Shown here one piece after another: positions 28,887 to 37,536 of a stretch of DNA of 64,000 nucleotides. Under the pieces are notes generated by a model, which worked only from the letters and a program-made list of their open reading frames with translations, ran no database searches and was not told the origin of the DNA. Made by a program: the position numbers and the translations under genes. How positions within the stretch are numbered: the first letter of the stretch is position 1; each line of letters begins with the position of its first letter. Source of the stretch: an uncultured Gammaproteobacteria bacterium (GTDB lineage Bacteria > Pseudomonadota > Gammaproteobacteria > Pseudomonadales > Ketobacteraceae); NCBI GenBank assembly GCA_913063125.1, contig CAJXZM010000001.1:1-64000 (forward strand). The letters are read 5' to 3'.

Positions 28887-30188
28887 ATGGATAAACTAAT
28901 TAACCTATGGCACAGCACTGGCTTCTATCACATAGAGGGCGGTCAGTTAGTCATGATTGCAGTGGGACTGTTACTTCTTTGGTTGGCAATTAAGAAAGGT
29001 TTTGAGCCTCTTCTTCTTGTGCCAATAGGTGTTGGCGGTATTTTGGCGAATATCCCTGTAGCAGGGATGGCAGAGTCGGCCATTTCTCATGCTTTACATT
29101 TTGGTGATGCAGCATTACAGGCCAAAATGCATGCCTTGTTAGAGGTAACAGCAGAGTCATCATATGATGATATAAAAGCGGCGGTTTACGGATCTACTCC
29201 GGCTGTTCACGACCAAGTGGATTACTTGGCGAAGCAAGCAGGCCATGGGGATGGATTATTGTACATGATCTATACGATTGGCTTAACAACCGGTGTATTC
29301 CCGTTATTAATATTTATGGGTGTTGGGGCGATGACAGATTTTGGTCCGTTACTTGCCAATCCAAAAACCTTGTTGTTAGGCGCCGCTGCTCAGTTTGGTA
29401 TCTTTGCTGCGTTGTTGGGGGCTCTCGGACTTTCCGTCTTGGGAATAGTTGACTTCTCATTAGCGGATGCTGCCTCGATCGGTATTATTGGTGGTGCGGA
29501 TGGTCCAACGGCGATATTTGTTGCTAGTAAATTGTCTCCTGATTTGTTGGGAGCCATTGCTGTTGCTGCATATTCCTACATGGCGTTGGTTCCGATGATT
29601 CAACCTCCTATTATGCGAGCGCTTACCACAGAGGAAGAGCGTAAGGTTGTCATGCATCAACTCCGTCCTGTGTCTCAAGCAGAAAAGATTGTATTCCCAT
29701 TGTTGTTGTTGGTAATGGTGGCTATGTTGCTACCGGATGCGGCGCCACTTTTGGGAATGTTCTGTTTTGGTAATCTGATGCGTGAATGTGGTGTGGTTGA
29801 GCGTTTAAGTGATACCGCTCAGAATACATTGATTAACATTGTAACGATTGGGCTTGGGTTAGCGGTTGGCTCTAAGTTAAGTGCTTCTTCATTCTTAGTG
29901 GTTGAGACATTGGGTATCTTATCGTTGGGGTTAGTTGCTTTTTGCATTGGTACTGCATTTGGAGTGTTAATGGGCAAGTTGCTTGCTAAGTTCTCGAAAG
30001 AACCAATAAATCCTTTGATTGGTGCTGCTGGGGTTTCTGCTGTGCCAATGGCTGCGCGGGTAGCCAATAAGGTGGGACTGGAGGCTAATCCTCAGAACTT
30101 CTTATTAATGCATGCGATGGGACCTAATGTTGCGGGTGTTATCGGTTCTGCAGTGGCTGCTGGTATTTTGCTTAACTATGTTAAGTAA
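28887..30188 (+). CDS. oadB: Oxaloacetate decarboxylase beta subunit, Na+ pump
   Basis: A 433-residue integral membrane protein. The [15 protein letters not shown] segment carries the essential Asp (here Asp205, Asp203 in the Klebsiella enzyme), and the late [19 protein letters not shown] and [17 protein letters not shown] segments are typical. It decarboxylates carboxybiotin on OadA and drives Na+ out of the cell. AAGAGG 8 nt before the ATG supports the start; the gap to oadA is 12 nt. A strong palindromic terminator follows. Confidence 0.93.
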   Translation: MDKLINLWHSTGFYHIEGGQLVMIAVGLLLLWLAIKKGFEPLLLVPIGVGGILANIPVAGMAESAISHALHFGDAALQAKMHALLEVTAESSYDDIKAAVYGSTPAVHDQVDYLAKQAGHGDGLLYMIYTIGLTTGVFPLLIFMGVGAMTDFGPLLANPKTLLLGAAAQFGIFAALLGALGLSVLGIVDFSLADAASIGIIGGADGPTAIFVASKLSPDLLGAIAVAAYSYMALVPMIQPPIMRALTTEEERKVVMHQLRPVSQAEKIVFPLLLLVMVAMLLPDAAPLLGMFCFGNLMRECGVVERLSDTAQNTLINIVTIGLGLAVGSKLSASSFLVVETLGILSLGLVAFCIGTAFGVLMGKLLAKFSKEPINPLIGAAGVSAVPMAARVANKVGLEANPQNFLLMHAMGPNVAGVIGSAVAAGILLNYVK

Positions 30189-30232
30189 AGTGTTAAGTAA
30201 CGTCTTAAATAGCATGTTAAATAACGCTAAGT

Positions 30233-30297
30233 AAGAAACAGTCAGACATAAAAAAACCGCAGATCATCTGCGGTTTTTTTATGTCTGACTGTTTCTT
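30233..30297. terminator. 31-bp perfect palindromic terminator after oadB
   Basis: Two arms of 31 bases pair without a mismatch around a 3-nt loop. The core is AAAAAAACCGCAGA / TCTGCGGTTTTTTT, with A- and U-runs on both sides, so it should work as an intrinsic terminator on both strands: for oadB and for the minus-strand gene ending at 30307. The arms extend a further 17 bp beyond the terminator core. Confidence 0.9.
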
Positions 30298-30306
30298 GTT
30301 AGAAGC

Positions 30307-30714
30307 TTATAAGGATACTAATCTAAATCGTTGCGGGTTATTGCGTAGTTCAGACGCGCGCTTTGTTCTGACTTCATCTACCACTTTACGCAGGGACTCT
30401 GCTACGAAGCGGATGTCTTCGCCTAGGCCTTCACTGATAAACTCTGGAGTGTGGCCAATCATATATAGACATTCGATAAACTTGATCTTTATGTCGTCCT
30501 TGACCAAGCCAAAATTAAAACATGCAATCTTTCGCCTGCATTGCTCGGGAGGGCGGCCATTGGCGGGTTCTTGCTTTAATGAATATAGGTGAGCAGGCAT
30601 TTCGTAGAAATCCAACAAATCCGCAACCTGCTTTCCGCGAGCAAGGTTAAGAAATTTTTGTTGCTGAATATCTTCCAGCTCAATTAATAGATCTGTTAAT
30701 TCGTAATCAATCAC
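30307..30714 (-). CDS. Hypothetical protein, 135 aa
   Basis: I do not recognise it. It starts with GTG (GAGGGTG lies about 8-14 nt upstream). The protein looks soluble and helical: an acidic N-terminus (MIDYELTDLLIELEDIQQQ), a Cys pair in EQCRRKIACFNFG, and a basic C-terminal helix (RKVVDEVRTKRASELRNN). There is no signal peptide or membrane helix. It lies 187 nt downstream of the kinase gene on the same strand, which is a wide gap for one operon, and its 3' end uses the bidirectional terminator shared with oadB. Confidence 0.6.
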   Translation of the reverse strand: MIDYELTDLLIELEDIQQQKFLNLARGKQVADLLDFYEMPAHLYSLKQEPANGRPPEQCRRKIACFNFGLVKDDIKIKFIECLYMIGHTPEFISEGLGEDIRFVAESLRKVVDEVRTKRASELRNNPQRFRLVSL

Positions 30715-30901
30715 TGTTTGACACCCTCATGAAGCCCATGCAAGTGTATATGCAATGTATACTTCTGTATTGTTTTTGTAAGTATGTGCGTTGTTAGACA
30801 CGTTACCATACTTTTTGGTCACAATAATAATAATGTCTGATTGGTCAGTGCACAAAACCTAGTCGATTGAGGGTGCAAGGGCATTGTAACGGAGGTGAGG
30901 G

Positions 30902-32878
30902 CTAAAAAACCCCTTCGTCATCATCACTCGATTGGTCTTTGAAAACGCGGGTTTTCTCCCAGCTATCACTTTTTGTGACGGTAGGGGGGGTTAAAGTGGG
31001 TACGGGTATTGAATTCCGTTTTTGGATGGTGCCGCTTGCAAGTGGTTTTTCTGATATAGGTGCTGCTGAGGGCATGGTGGGGGCTTCTACGATAGGGTCG
31101 GGAAAGTATTGAGATATGATGTCTTCGGCTTGCTCGATAAGCTTGGGGATCTGGTTTTCCACGAATTCGGGCAGATAAGGTATTTTTTTCCAGGTCTCAG
31201 ATGATCCCTCTTTTTCTCCAAGCATCCACGCGTAAAGTGCGATATTGATGGATACCAGTAGTATGGCAACGAGTACGATTAGCGTTCGGGTTTTTTTAAC
31301 GGGAACCTGCTTGGGTTTGGGTTGTAGTCGTTTTGGGGCCTGTGTGGGTTTTGGTGGAGCAGGTGTGTACTCCAGTTCTTGCTTAACGTCATCAAACGTT
31401 TGAACTCGGCGTTCTGGTGTTCGCTCAAGCATATGCTTGATCAGTTTTTGAAGGTGTTTGGGCATTTCATGCCAATAGTCATGAATGACAAGAATATTTT
31501 TGTCCCATTGCGGGATATTCCCCGTTAGTAATTGGTAAAAAATAACACCGGCAGAAAACACATCGGATGCTTGAGATGGCGGTTCGCCTGCTGCTTGATA
31601 CCAGCTTTTTTCTTCCGAAAGTCCGTAATGTAACGCGAACCCAAAATCCATCACTTTAACGTGATTTCTATCATCAAACAAAATGTTTTGAGGGCGCAGG
31701 TTGCCATGATAAATGCGGTTATGATGGGCAAAGGACATGGCGTCACATATTTGTTTGGCAATACGCGTGAAGTTGTCGGGTGTTAATGGTTTAGCCATTC
31801 GCCCTTGTAAGCTACCACCTGATAGATACTCCATAACAATAATGAAGATTCTGTCGTTGCGCGTAACCCCGCGGATATTGATGATGTTGGGGTGCTTTAA
31901 ACGAGAGAGTAGTTCCGACTCACTGTACCCTGAGAAGTCGTTGGTGCGCTTTTTTAATACCATCAAAGAGTTATCTTCTCTGTTTTCATAGAGAGATACC
32001 GTGCTGTAATCTGTTTCTTTTATGATATCTAAAAGACGAAACTTCTCTTTTGGGTCTTGAAATGCGGCTTTGGCATCCTGTTTCTGTTCTTGTTTTAAGT
32101 GTGCCCCTTTGACAGACTTTAAGAGTAAAGAAATGAGCGCTTCTGCAGTGGGTCGGCTAGTGCGTTCGTCAGAAAGGCACGCCATGGTGATTTTATCGAT
32201 GGCAGCAGGCAAACTTTTATGAAAATGAGATGGTGGCGGGTAGCCTGGTTTAAACATTTTTTTGGTGAACATTAAATACATAATGATACCAAGGGAATAA
32301 ATGTCGCTAGCTTCTGAAGCGTGGGACGCTCCAAGGTGTTGCTCGGGGGCCATGTACGACAAAGTGCCAACGGTGAGGCCTTCTTCAGAGACTTGGCTTA
32401 ATTCGGTATCTTCTGAGAAAATTCTGGCTATGCCAAAGTCCACAACGCGGGCATTGTTTTCACCATCTATCAGAATGTTGCCTGGTTTGATGTCCCTATG
32501 AATAACGCCATTCTTGTGAGCGTAGGACAGCGCTTTGGCTATTTGGATGATGATGCGTAGTTTACGGCGGCTATTTAATGTGCCGCCTTTTAGAGCCTCT
32601 TTAAGAGTGTCACCTTCGACAAAATCCATTGCGAAATAAGGCATGTCGTCATCGGTAAGCCCTTTGTCGATGACACGAATAATATGAGGGTGGTCAAGAC
32701 GTGCGACAATCTGCGATTCTGCCTCAAACATTTGGCGTGCTTCAGGCGTTTCGGAAACGGCGGCTTTAAGTACCTTTATTGCTACCAGGCGATTAAGTGA
32801 TGTTTGGATCCCTCGGTAGAGGACTGCCATTCCGCCTTCGGCAAATTTCTCTAATTGTGTATATCCTTGGAGTTCCAT
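30902..32878 (-). CDS. Membrane Ser/Thr kinase with tandem kinase and pseudokinase domains
   Basis: A 658-residue protein. Domain 1 (about 5-255) is a full Hanks-type kinase: Gly loop FAEGGMAVLY, Lys35 in VAIKVLK, catalytic HRD (Asp129) in VIHRDIKPGN, DFG (Asp147) and YMAPEQ. Domain 2 (about 280-505) has the same fold but its catalytic loop reads YHGNLRPQN: the proton-accepting Asp is Asn393 and the following Lys is Arg395, while the DFG (Asp411) and the VLKK Lys remain. It is thus a predicted pseudokinase. A Pro/Lys-rich linker, one transmembrane helix (about 532-553) and a 100-residue outer part follow. The kinase domains should face the cytoplasm. No phosphatase or FHA partner is adjacent. 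Confidence 0.88.
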   Translation of the reverse strand: MELQGYTQLEKFAEGGMAVLYRGIQTSLNRLVAIKVLKAAVSETPEARQMFEAESQIVARLDHPHIIRVIDKGLTDDDMPYFAMDFVEGDTLKEALKGGTLNSRRKLRIIIQIAKALSYAHKNGVIHRDIKPGNILIDGENNARVVDFGIARIFSEDTELSQVSEEGLTVGTLSYMAPEQHLGASHASEASDIYSLGIIMYLMFTKKMFKPGYPPPSHFHKSLPAAIDKITMACLSDERTSRPTAEALISLLLKSVKGAHLKQEQKQDAKAAFQDPKEKFRLLDIIKETDYSTVSLYENREDNSLMVLKKRTNDFSGYSESELLSRLKHPNIINIRGVTRNDRIFIIVMEYLSGGSLQGRMAKPLTPDNFTRIAKQICDAMSFAHHNRIYHGNLRPQNILFDDRNHVKVMDFGFALHYGLSEEKSWYQAAGEPPSQASDVFSAGVIFYQLLTGNIPQWDKNILVIHDYWHEMPKHLQKLIKHMLERTPERRVQTFDDVKQELEYTPAPPKPTQAPKRLQPKPKQVPVKKTRTLIVLVAILLVSINIALYAWMLGEKEGSSETWKKIPYLPEFVENQIPKLIEQAEDIISQYFPDPIVEAPTMPSAAPISEKPLASGTIQKRNSIPVPTLTPPTVTKSDSWEKTRVFKDQSSDDDEGVF

Positions 32879-32996
32879 GAGTGCCTAAAACGTTGCCTTT
32901 GGTTAGCTTTATACATTTTAAGCGTAGATGGTATTCGTATAACTGCGATATTTTTTAGGTTTTGTATGCAAGTTAGCGGCGTTAGCGATAAGGGTG

Positions 32997-33992
32997 TTAT
33001 GGATTATCTATCAATCGCTTACGGATCACTTCTGCAAATACATCGATATGTTCTGGTGTGGCGTTTAAGCAAGGGATGTAGTGGTATTCTTTTCCCCCTG
33101 CACTTAGGTATGTATGGCGGTTTTCTTGATCAATTTCTTCAAGGGTTTCAAGGCAATCGACTGAAAATGCTGGACATACTACATCAATGCGTTGGTGGCC
33201 CTGTTGTCCCAATTCTTTGAGGGCTAGATCGGTGTAGGGTTTTACCCATTCTTCGCGCCCAACGCGAGATTGAAAAGAAAGCATCCATTGATCATCTTTC
33301 AGGCCTAGCGCTGCTGCTGTTAGCTGTGCGGTTTCTTTACATTGTTCTGGGTAGGGGTCCCCTTCGTGCTGGTAGCGTTCGGGAATCCCGTGAAACGAAA
33401 AGAGTAATGTTTCCGGAGAGCCGTGCTGTTGCCAATATTGTTTGATGCTACTGGCAAGGGCGTGAATATAGGTTTTTTCTTGGTAATAATTACGAACAAA
33501 GCTGATTTCGGGGATGTTGGTTTCTTTTTTTAGGCATGAAGCAATGGCATCTAATGCAGCGCCGGTTGTTGTAGCTGAATACTGAGGGTATAGAGGTAGT
33601 ACAATGATGTGTTCTACCGCCTTGTCTTTCAGTTGGTTTAATGCCTGTTGAATGGATGGATTACCGTAAGTCATTCCTAGTGCAACGGGTATATCTTGTT
33701 GGTATTGTTGTTTGAGCTGTAGAGTTAACGCAGAGGCTTGATCTTCACTGTAGCTTCGTAGAGGAGAACCCCGTTCAGTCCAGATGCTTTTATAGTTCTT
33801 TGCAATTACTTTAGGGCGAATAGGTAAAATAATGAGGTTTAATATCAGCCACCATAGCGGGCGAGCTGTATCAACGACCCGAACGTCCCATAAAAACGGC
33901 TTTAAGTATTTGCGTATAGCAGAGGGTGTTGGTGCATCAGGGGTTCCAAGGTTTATTAGCAGTACGCCAAACGGTAGGTTGTCTTTGGCCAA
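32997..33992 (-). CDS. hemH: Ferrochelatase
   Basis: A 331-residue enzyme inserting Fe2+ into protoporphyrin IX, the last step of protoheme synthesis. The N-terminal GVLLINLGTPDAP, the LPLYPQYSATTTGAA segment and the active-site His201 (LFSFHGIP) and Glu282 (DCLETLEEI) are present. Its length is normal. It lies upstream of the kinase gene on the same strand with a gap of 118 nt, so cotranscription is possible. The gene is divergent from bcp. Confidence 0.93.
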   Translation of the reverse strand: MAKDNLPFGVLLINLGTPDAPTPSAIRKYLKPFLWDVRVVDTARPLWWLILNLIILPIRPKVIAKNYKSIWTERGSPLRSYSEDQASALTLQLKQQYQQDIPVALGMTYGNPSIQQALNQLKDKAVEHIIVLPLYPQYSATTTGAALDAIASCLKKETNIPEISFVRNYYQEKTYIHALASSIKQYWQQHGSPETLLFSFHGIPERYQHEGDPYPEQCKETAQLTAAALGLKDDQWMLSFQSRVGREEWVKPYTDLALKELGQQGHQRIDVVCPAFSVDCLETLEEIDQENRHTYLSAGGKEYHYIPCLNATPEHIDVFAEVIRKRLIDNP

Positions 33993-34051
33993 AGGAGGGT
34001 GCCTTTTATGATGTTAATGAATCGTAGGGCTATTGTAATGAAACTCAGGTG

Positions 34052-34079
34052 AAGAAACTATTATAAAGAAACTATTATA
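34052..34079. repeat. Perfect 14-bp tandem duplication
   Basis: AAGAAACTATTATA occurs twice in a row upstream of hemH, within its probable promoter region. It lies just before a short GGGGGACCCACTGTAAAATT segment that I could not explain. Confidence 0.7.
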
Positions 34080-34229
34080 AATAAGGATAAAGAGGGGGAC
34101 CCACTGTAAAATTGACCCAGATTACTCCATAATCCTTGAAAATCATGATAACGCCAAGCAGCTTAAAAATGCTGCGTAATTGCTGGCTTGTCGAGGTTAC
34201 CGTCTTCATTCAATCGTGAGAATAACAGT

Positions 34230-34703
34230 ATGGAATTCCCCAAAATCGGCAACATGGCTCCAGCATTTAGTTTGCAAAACCAAAATGGCGATAAAATTAC
34301 CCTGAAAGACTATCGAGATAACAAAAATGTGGTGGTGTATTTTTACCCTAAAGCATCAACACCGGGTTGTACGGTTCAGGCGTGTGGTATTCGGGATACA
34401 AAAAAGGCGTTTGCTAAACTGGATACGGTGGTATTCGCCATCAGCCCGGACCCTGTTGCTAAAATACTGAAATTTGTTGATAAACAAGAATTAAATTTCG
34501 ATCTGTTATCCGATGAAGGCCATGTGATTGCGGATAAATATGGTGTTTGGGGTTTGAAGAAATTTATGGGGCGCGAATATGATGGAATTCATCGCATTAC
34601 ATTTATTGTCGGTAAAGATGGCCGTTTAAAGCATGTGATGGAAAAAGTGAAAACCAAAACCCATCATGATGACGTGATTAGTTGGATAGAAGGGAACATA
34701 TGA
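34230..34703 (+). CDS. bcp: Thioredoxin-dependent thiol peroxidase (Bcp/PrxQ)
   Basis: A 157-residue peroxiredoxin when started at the ATG at 34230; the frame goes 14 codons further upstream without family similarity. The peroxidatic Cys47 and resolving Cys52 sit in YPKASTPGCTVQACGIRD, the PrxQ arrangement with five residues between the two. It reduces H2O2 and organic peroxides using thioredoxin, in the cytoplasm. Its last codon overlaps the start of a tiny ORF. Confidence 0.92.
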   Translation: MEFPKIGNMAPAFSLQNQNGDKITLKDYRDNKNVVVYFYPKASTPGCTVQACGIRDTKKAFAKLDTVVFAISPDPVAKILKFVDKQELNFDLLSDEGHVIADKYGVWGLKKFMGREYDGIHRITFIVGKDGRLKHVMEKVKTKTHHDDVISWIEGNI

Positions 34704-34804
34704 CGGAGTCTACCGCAATCTGCAATTATTTGGTCGAGCGATATCAACAACATGACTTTGGTGTGCGTTCAGATCACCCTAAGTTGTGGGATAAACGCAA
34801 ATAA
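34700..34804 (+). CDS. 34-aa small ORF overlapping the bcp stop
   Basis: The ATG shares four bases with the bcp stop (ATGA) and has AGAAGGGA upstream, so translational coupling is plausible. The peptide reads MTESTAICNYLVERYQQHDF followed by GVRSDHPKLWDKRK. I do not recognise it. It could be a small protein, or the remaining start of a gene cut off after about 30 codons. Confidence 0.35.
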   Translation: MTESTAICNYLVERYQQHDFGVRSDHPKLWDKRK

Positions 34805-34915
34805 AAAAGCAATATTTTTATAAGGGTAATGAACTACACTTAATGACATAGACGACTAAACGGTCTTATTTAAAAATAAAGGCCAATAAAATCAATGTAT
34901 TAGGTAGGGTTAGCG

Positions 34916-37324
34916 TTGCTTCAATATGTGCGTTGCTTGAGCGTCAGGTTGTTGTTATTCGTCGTACCGTTTTTGGGGTGTTTCGGCGGAGCAGCATCAG
35001 CTGAATCATTGTTATTGGATGGTACCCAAGAACGGTACGAGCTTGGTTATTACCTCGAAACACTGGAAGATAAGCAAGGGCAACTGTCGCTTGATGATGT
35101 GACTTCTTCGCAGTTAGCTCAAGAATTCATTCGCAGTGATTCTGTTGCTCCAAGCTTTGGGTTTACATCATCTGTTATTTGGGTTCGTTTTCAGTTAAAA
35201 AATACCCAACCTGTAGCGCAATCGCTGCTGTTACAAATTGACTTTCCTTTACTGGAAAGGGTCCTGTTATTTAGTCCTGAAAAAACAGGTTTTTCTGTTC
35301 GCAATAGAGGGATAGCATTTCCATTTGACCATAGAAATAATGATCATCGAACCCACGTGTTTGACATTGAGGTCGAGCCAAACGCAACAGTAACGTATTA
35401 CATGAAAGTCGATGGCGATGAAACGATCCAGTTGCCACTTATTTTGTGGGAGCCTAAAGCATTAGCACAGCATGAAATGTACGAGCAATATGGGTTGGGC
35501 GTGTATTTTGGCATTATTATTGTTATGTGTTTTTATAATTTCTTTTTGTTCCTCTTTATTCGTGATATTAGTTACTTATATTACGTTATGTATATTGCTT
35601 TTTTTGGCCTCTTTACCCTGTCTCAAAATGGATTGGCATTTCAGCTTTTATGGCCCAATAGTGTTTATCTGGCAAAGTGGTTTAACCCGATCGGTTGTGG
35701 CATAGTGTTGATTTCTGTTGTTTTATTCGCACGACATTTTTTGCAAACAAAACTTTATTCCCCTATCGCAGACAAGTTTCTAAAGTATGAAATGATACTG
35801 GTGAGTTTGATTTATGTGGGGGTTGTTTTTTCTGCATTTAAATTTAGTGCAACGATGTCCGGGATTTTGTCGATGCTGGTTATTGCGACCATTATTGTCG
35901 GGTCGTTTAACTGCTTGCGCGAAGGGTTCTTGCCGGCCCGATATTTTCTGATCGCATTTACGGCTGTGATCGCTGGTGCGATTCTTTATGCGTTTAAAAG
36001 TTTTGGTCTTGTTCCGTCCAATTTCATTACTACTTATAGCATTCAAATCGGCTCAAGCCTTGAAATAGTCCTTTTGTCACTAGGGTTGGCATCTCGTATC
36101 AATACACTAAAACAAGAGAAGCTGCTTGCCGAGCAGAGTGCATTAGAAGCGGCTCTTAGTGCCAATCGCCTTAAAGATAGTTTTATGTCAACAATAACCC
36201 ATGAATTGCTGACACCTATTAATGGTATTCAATTGAGCTTGTCTTTATTGGAAAGTGGCGTGCGTGAAGAGGAACGAAAAGAATTTCTAGCGACAGCAAA
36301 TGATTCCACGCGGCACTTATTAGGGCTGGTTGAAACAATGTTCGCGTTTTCAGAGGCTCGTCGCGGGACAATGAAGTTGGAACGTAAAAAACTTGATTTT
36401 CATGCTCTTGTGCTTGGGATTGTTGAACAATTTGGGAGTGTGGTTGATAAAGATAAGGTGAATATTGTTCTGGATTGGGATAAGACTACACCTCATTGGA
36501 TATGGGGAGATAGGAACAAGCTTACGATGATAATTTCCCAGTTAATGAAAAATGCCTGCATCTATACCAGTGAAGGGGAGATCATTTTACGCTGCATCAT
36601 TTCTACAAATCCAATAGCTAAAAAAAGTCTTTCTGGGAATGAAAGCGTAGGGGAGATATTGATGCTTTCAATTGCAGATACGGGCATAGGTATTAGCCAA
36701 GATATACAAAGTAAAATTTTTGAAGAATTTACTCAGGCCGATAACTCCAGTCAACGAAAACATGGTGGCATGGGGATTGGATTAAGTATCATTAAAGACC
36801 TTCTTAGTCTTATGACGGGGTCATTGGAACTTGAGTCTGAACCCAACAAAGGTGCGGTGTTTACATTAAGAATACCCATAGAAGTGCTGAGCGGGTGTGA
36901 CATTGTACCTCTTGATATTAACAAAGTGTATGGCACGAGAGGTAGGCACTCTAAGCAAGAAAAAGTTCTGGTAGTTGAAGATAATCCTGTAAATATGAAG
37001 TTGTTGTGCAAAGTATTGGAGAAGTCGAATTATTTGCCGCTGAAGGCCGTTCACGGAGAGGAAGCGCTAACGTTGCTTCATGACAATGCGGATGTTGTTG
37101 CGGTATTAATGGATTGTCAGATGCCGGTTATGGATGGCTATGAAGCAACTAAGCAGATTCGCCAGATAGATCAATTTAAGACGCTGCCTATTATAGCAGT
37201 GACGGCCAATATATCTGAGGCTGACCAGCAACGATGTCGAGATGCTGGGATGAGTGACTATTTAGCTAAACCGGTGAAAGCCCCGTTTATATTAGCGTTG
37301 CTGACTAAATGGATCGGTTCGTAA
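34916..37324 (+). CDS. 7TMR-DISM hybrid sensor histidine kinase
   Basis: An 802-residue kinase starting with TTG (GTAGGG about 7 nt before it). It has a signal peptide (to about residue 28), a periplasmic 7TMR-DISMED2-like beta domain (about 35-180, with GFTSSVIWVRFQLKN), seven transmembrane helices (about 190-395), a short coiled coil, HisKA with His429 in THELLTPINGI, HATPase_c (NACIYTSEGE, DTGIGI, HGGMGIGLSI) and a C-terminal receiver domain with Asp733 in LMDCQMPVMDG. It can therefore autophosphorylate and pass phosphate to its own receiver. The outer domain suggests binding of a carbohydrate or similar small ligand. No response regulator lies next to it, so the output partner is elsewhere. 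Confidence 0.9.
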   Translation: MLQYVRCLSVRLLLFVVPFLGCFGGAASAESLLLDGTQERYELGYYLETLEDKQGQLSLDDVTSSQLAQEFIRSDSVAPSFGFTSSVIWVRFQLKNTQPVAQSLLLQIDFPLLERVLLFSPEKTGFSVRNRGIAFPFDHRNNDHRTHVFDIEVEPNATVTYYMKVDGDETIQLPLILWEPKALAQHEMYEQYGLGVYFGIIIVMCFYNFFLFLFIRDISYLYYVMYIAFFGLFTLSQNGLAFQLLWPNSVYLAKWFNPIGCGIVLISVVLFARHFLQTKLYSPIADKFLKYEMILVSLIYVGVVFSAFKFSATMSGILSMLVIATIIVGSFNCLREGFLPARYFLIAFTAVIAGAILYAFKSFGLVPSNFITTYSIQIGSSLEIVLLSLGLASRINTLKQEKLLAEQSALEAALSANRLKDSFMSTITHELLTPINGIQLSLSLLESGVREEERKEFLATANDSTRHLLGLVETMFAFSEARRGTMKLERKKLDFHALVLGIVEQFGSVVDKDKVNIVLDWDKTTPHWIWGDRNKLTMIISQLMKNACIYTSEGEIILRCIISTNPIAKKSLSGNESVGEILMLSIADTGIGISQDIQSKIFEEFTQADNSSQRKHGGMGIGLSIIKDLLSLMTGSLELESEPNKGAVFTLRIPIEVLSGCDIVPLDINKVYGTRGRHSKQEKVLVVEDNPVNMKLLCKVLEKSNYLPLKAVHGEEALTLLHDNADVVAVLMDCQMPVMDGYEATKQIRQIDQFKTLPIIAVTANISEADQQRCRDAGMSDYLAKPVKAPFILALLTKWIGS

Positions 37325-37361
37325 AAACAACGGTATCTAAATGGGTATGGTTCTGACACCC

Positions 37362-37394
37362 AAAAAAAAGAGCGAACTGTTATCACAGTCGCTC
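37362..37394 (-). terminator. Intrinsic terminator of the PI-PLC-like gene
   Basis: GAGCGAACTG and CAGTCGCTC form a stem with one bulged base and a 6-nt loop. On the minus strand it is followed by eight U residues. It lies 143 nt beyond the stop of the minus-strand phospholipase gene. Confidence 0.75.
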
Positions 37395-37536
37395 CAATTA
37401 CGTATCAGTCGGCACACAGAATATTGTGTTAGTCACTTCCCCCCAGGGAATGTTCTTTGCTACGATGAAAAGAAGTATACATACTATTTCATGCTGCTGC
37501 ATTTGAATTTATGTAGTGTATTGTTACTTAGTAATG

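Noticed and set aside
34093..34130. Possible insertion-sequence end (GGGGGACCCACTGTAAAATT)
   Set aside because: No transposase, second inverted end or target duplication is found nearby, so the similarity to an IS end stays unproven.
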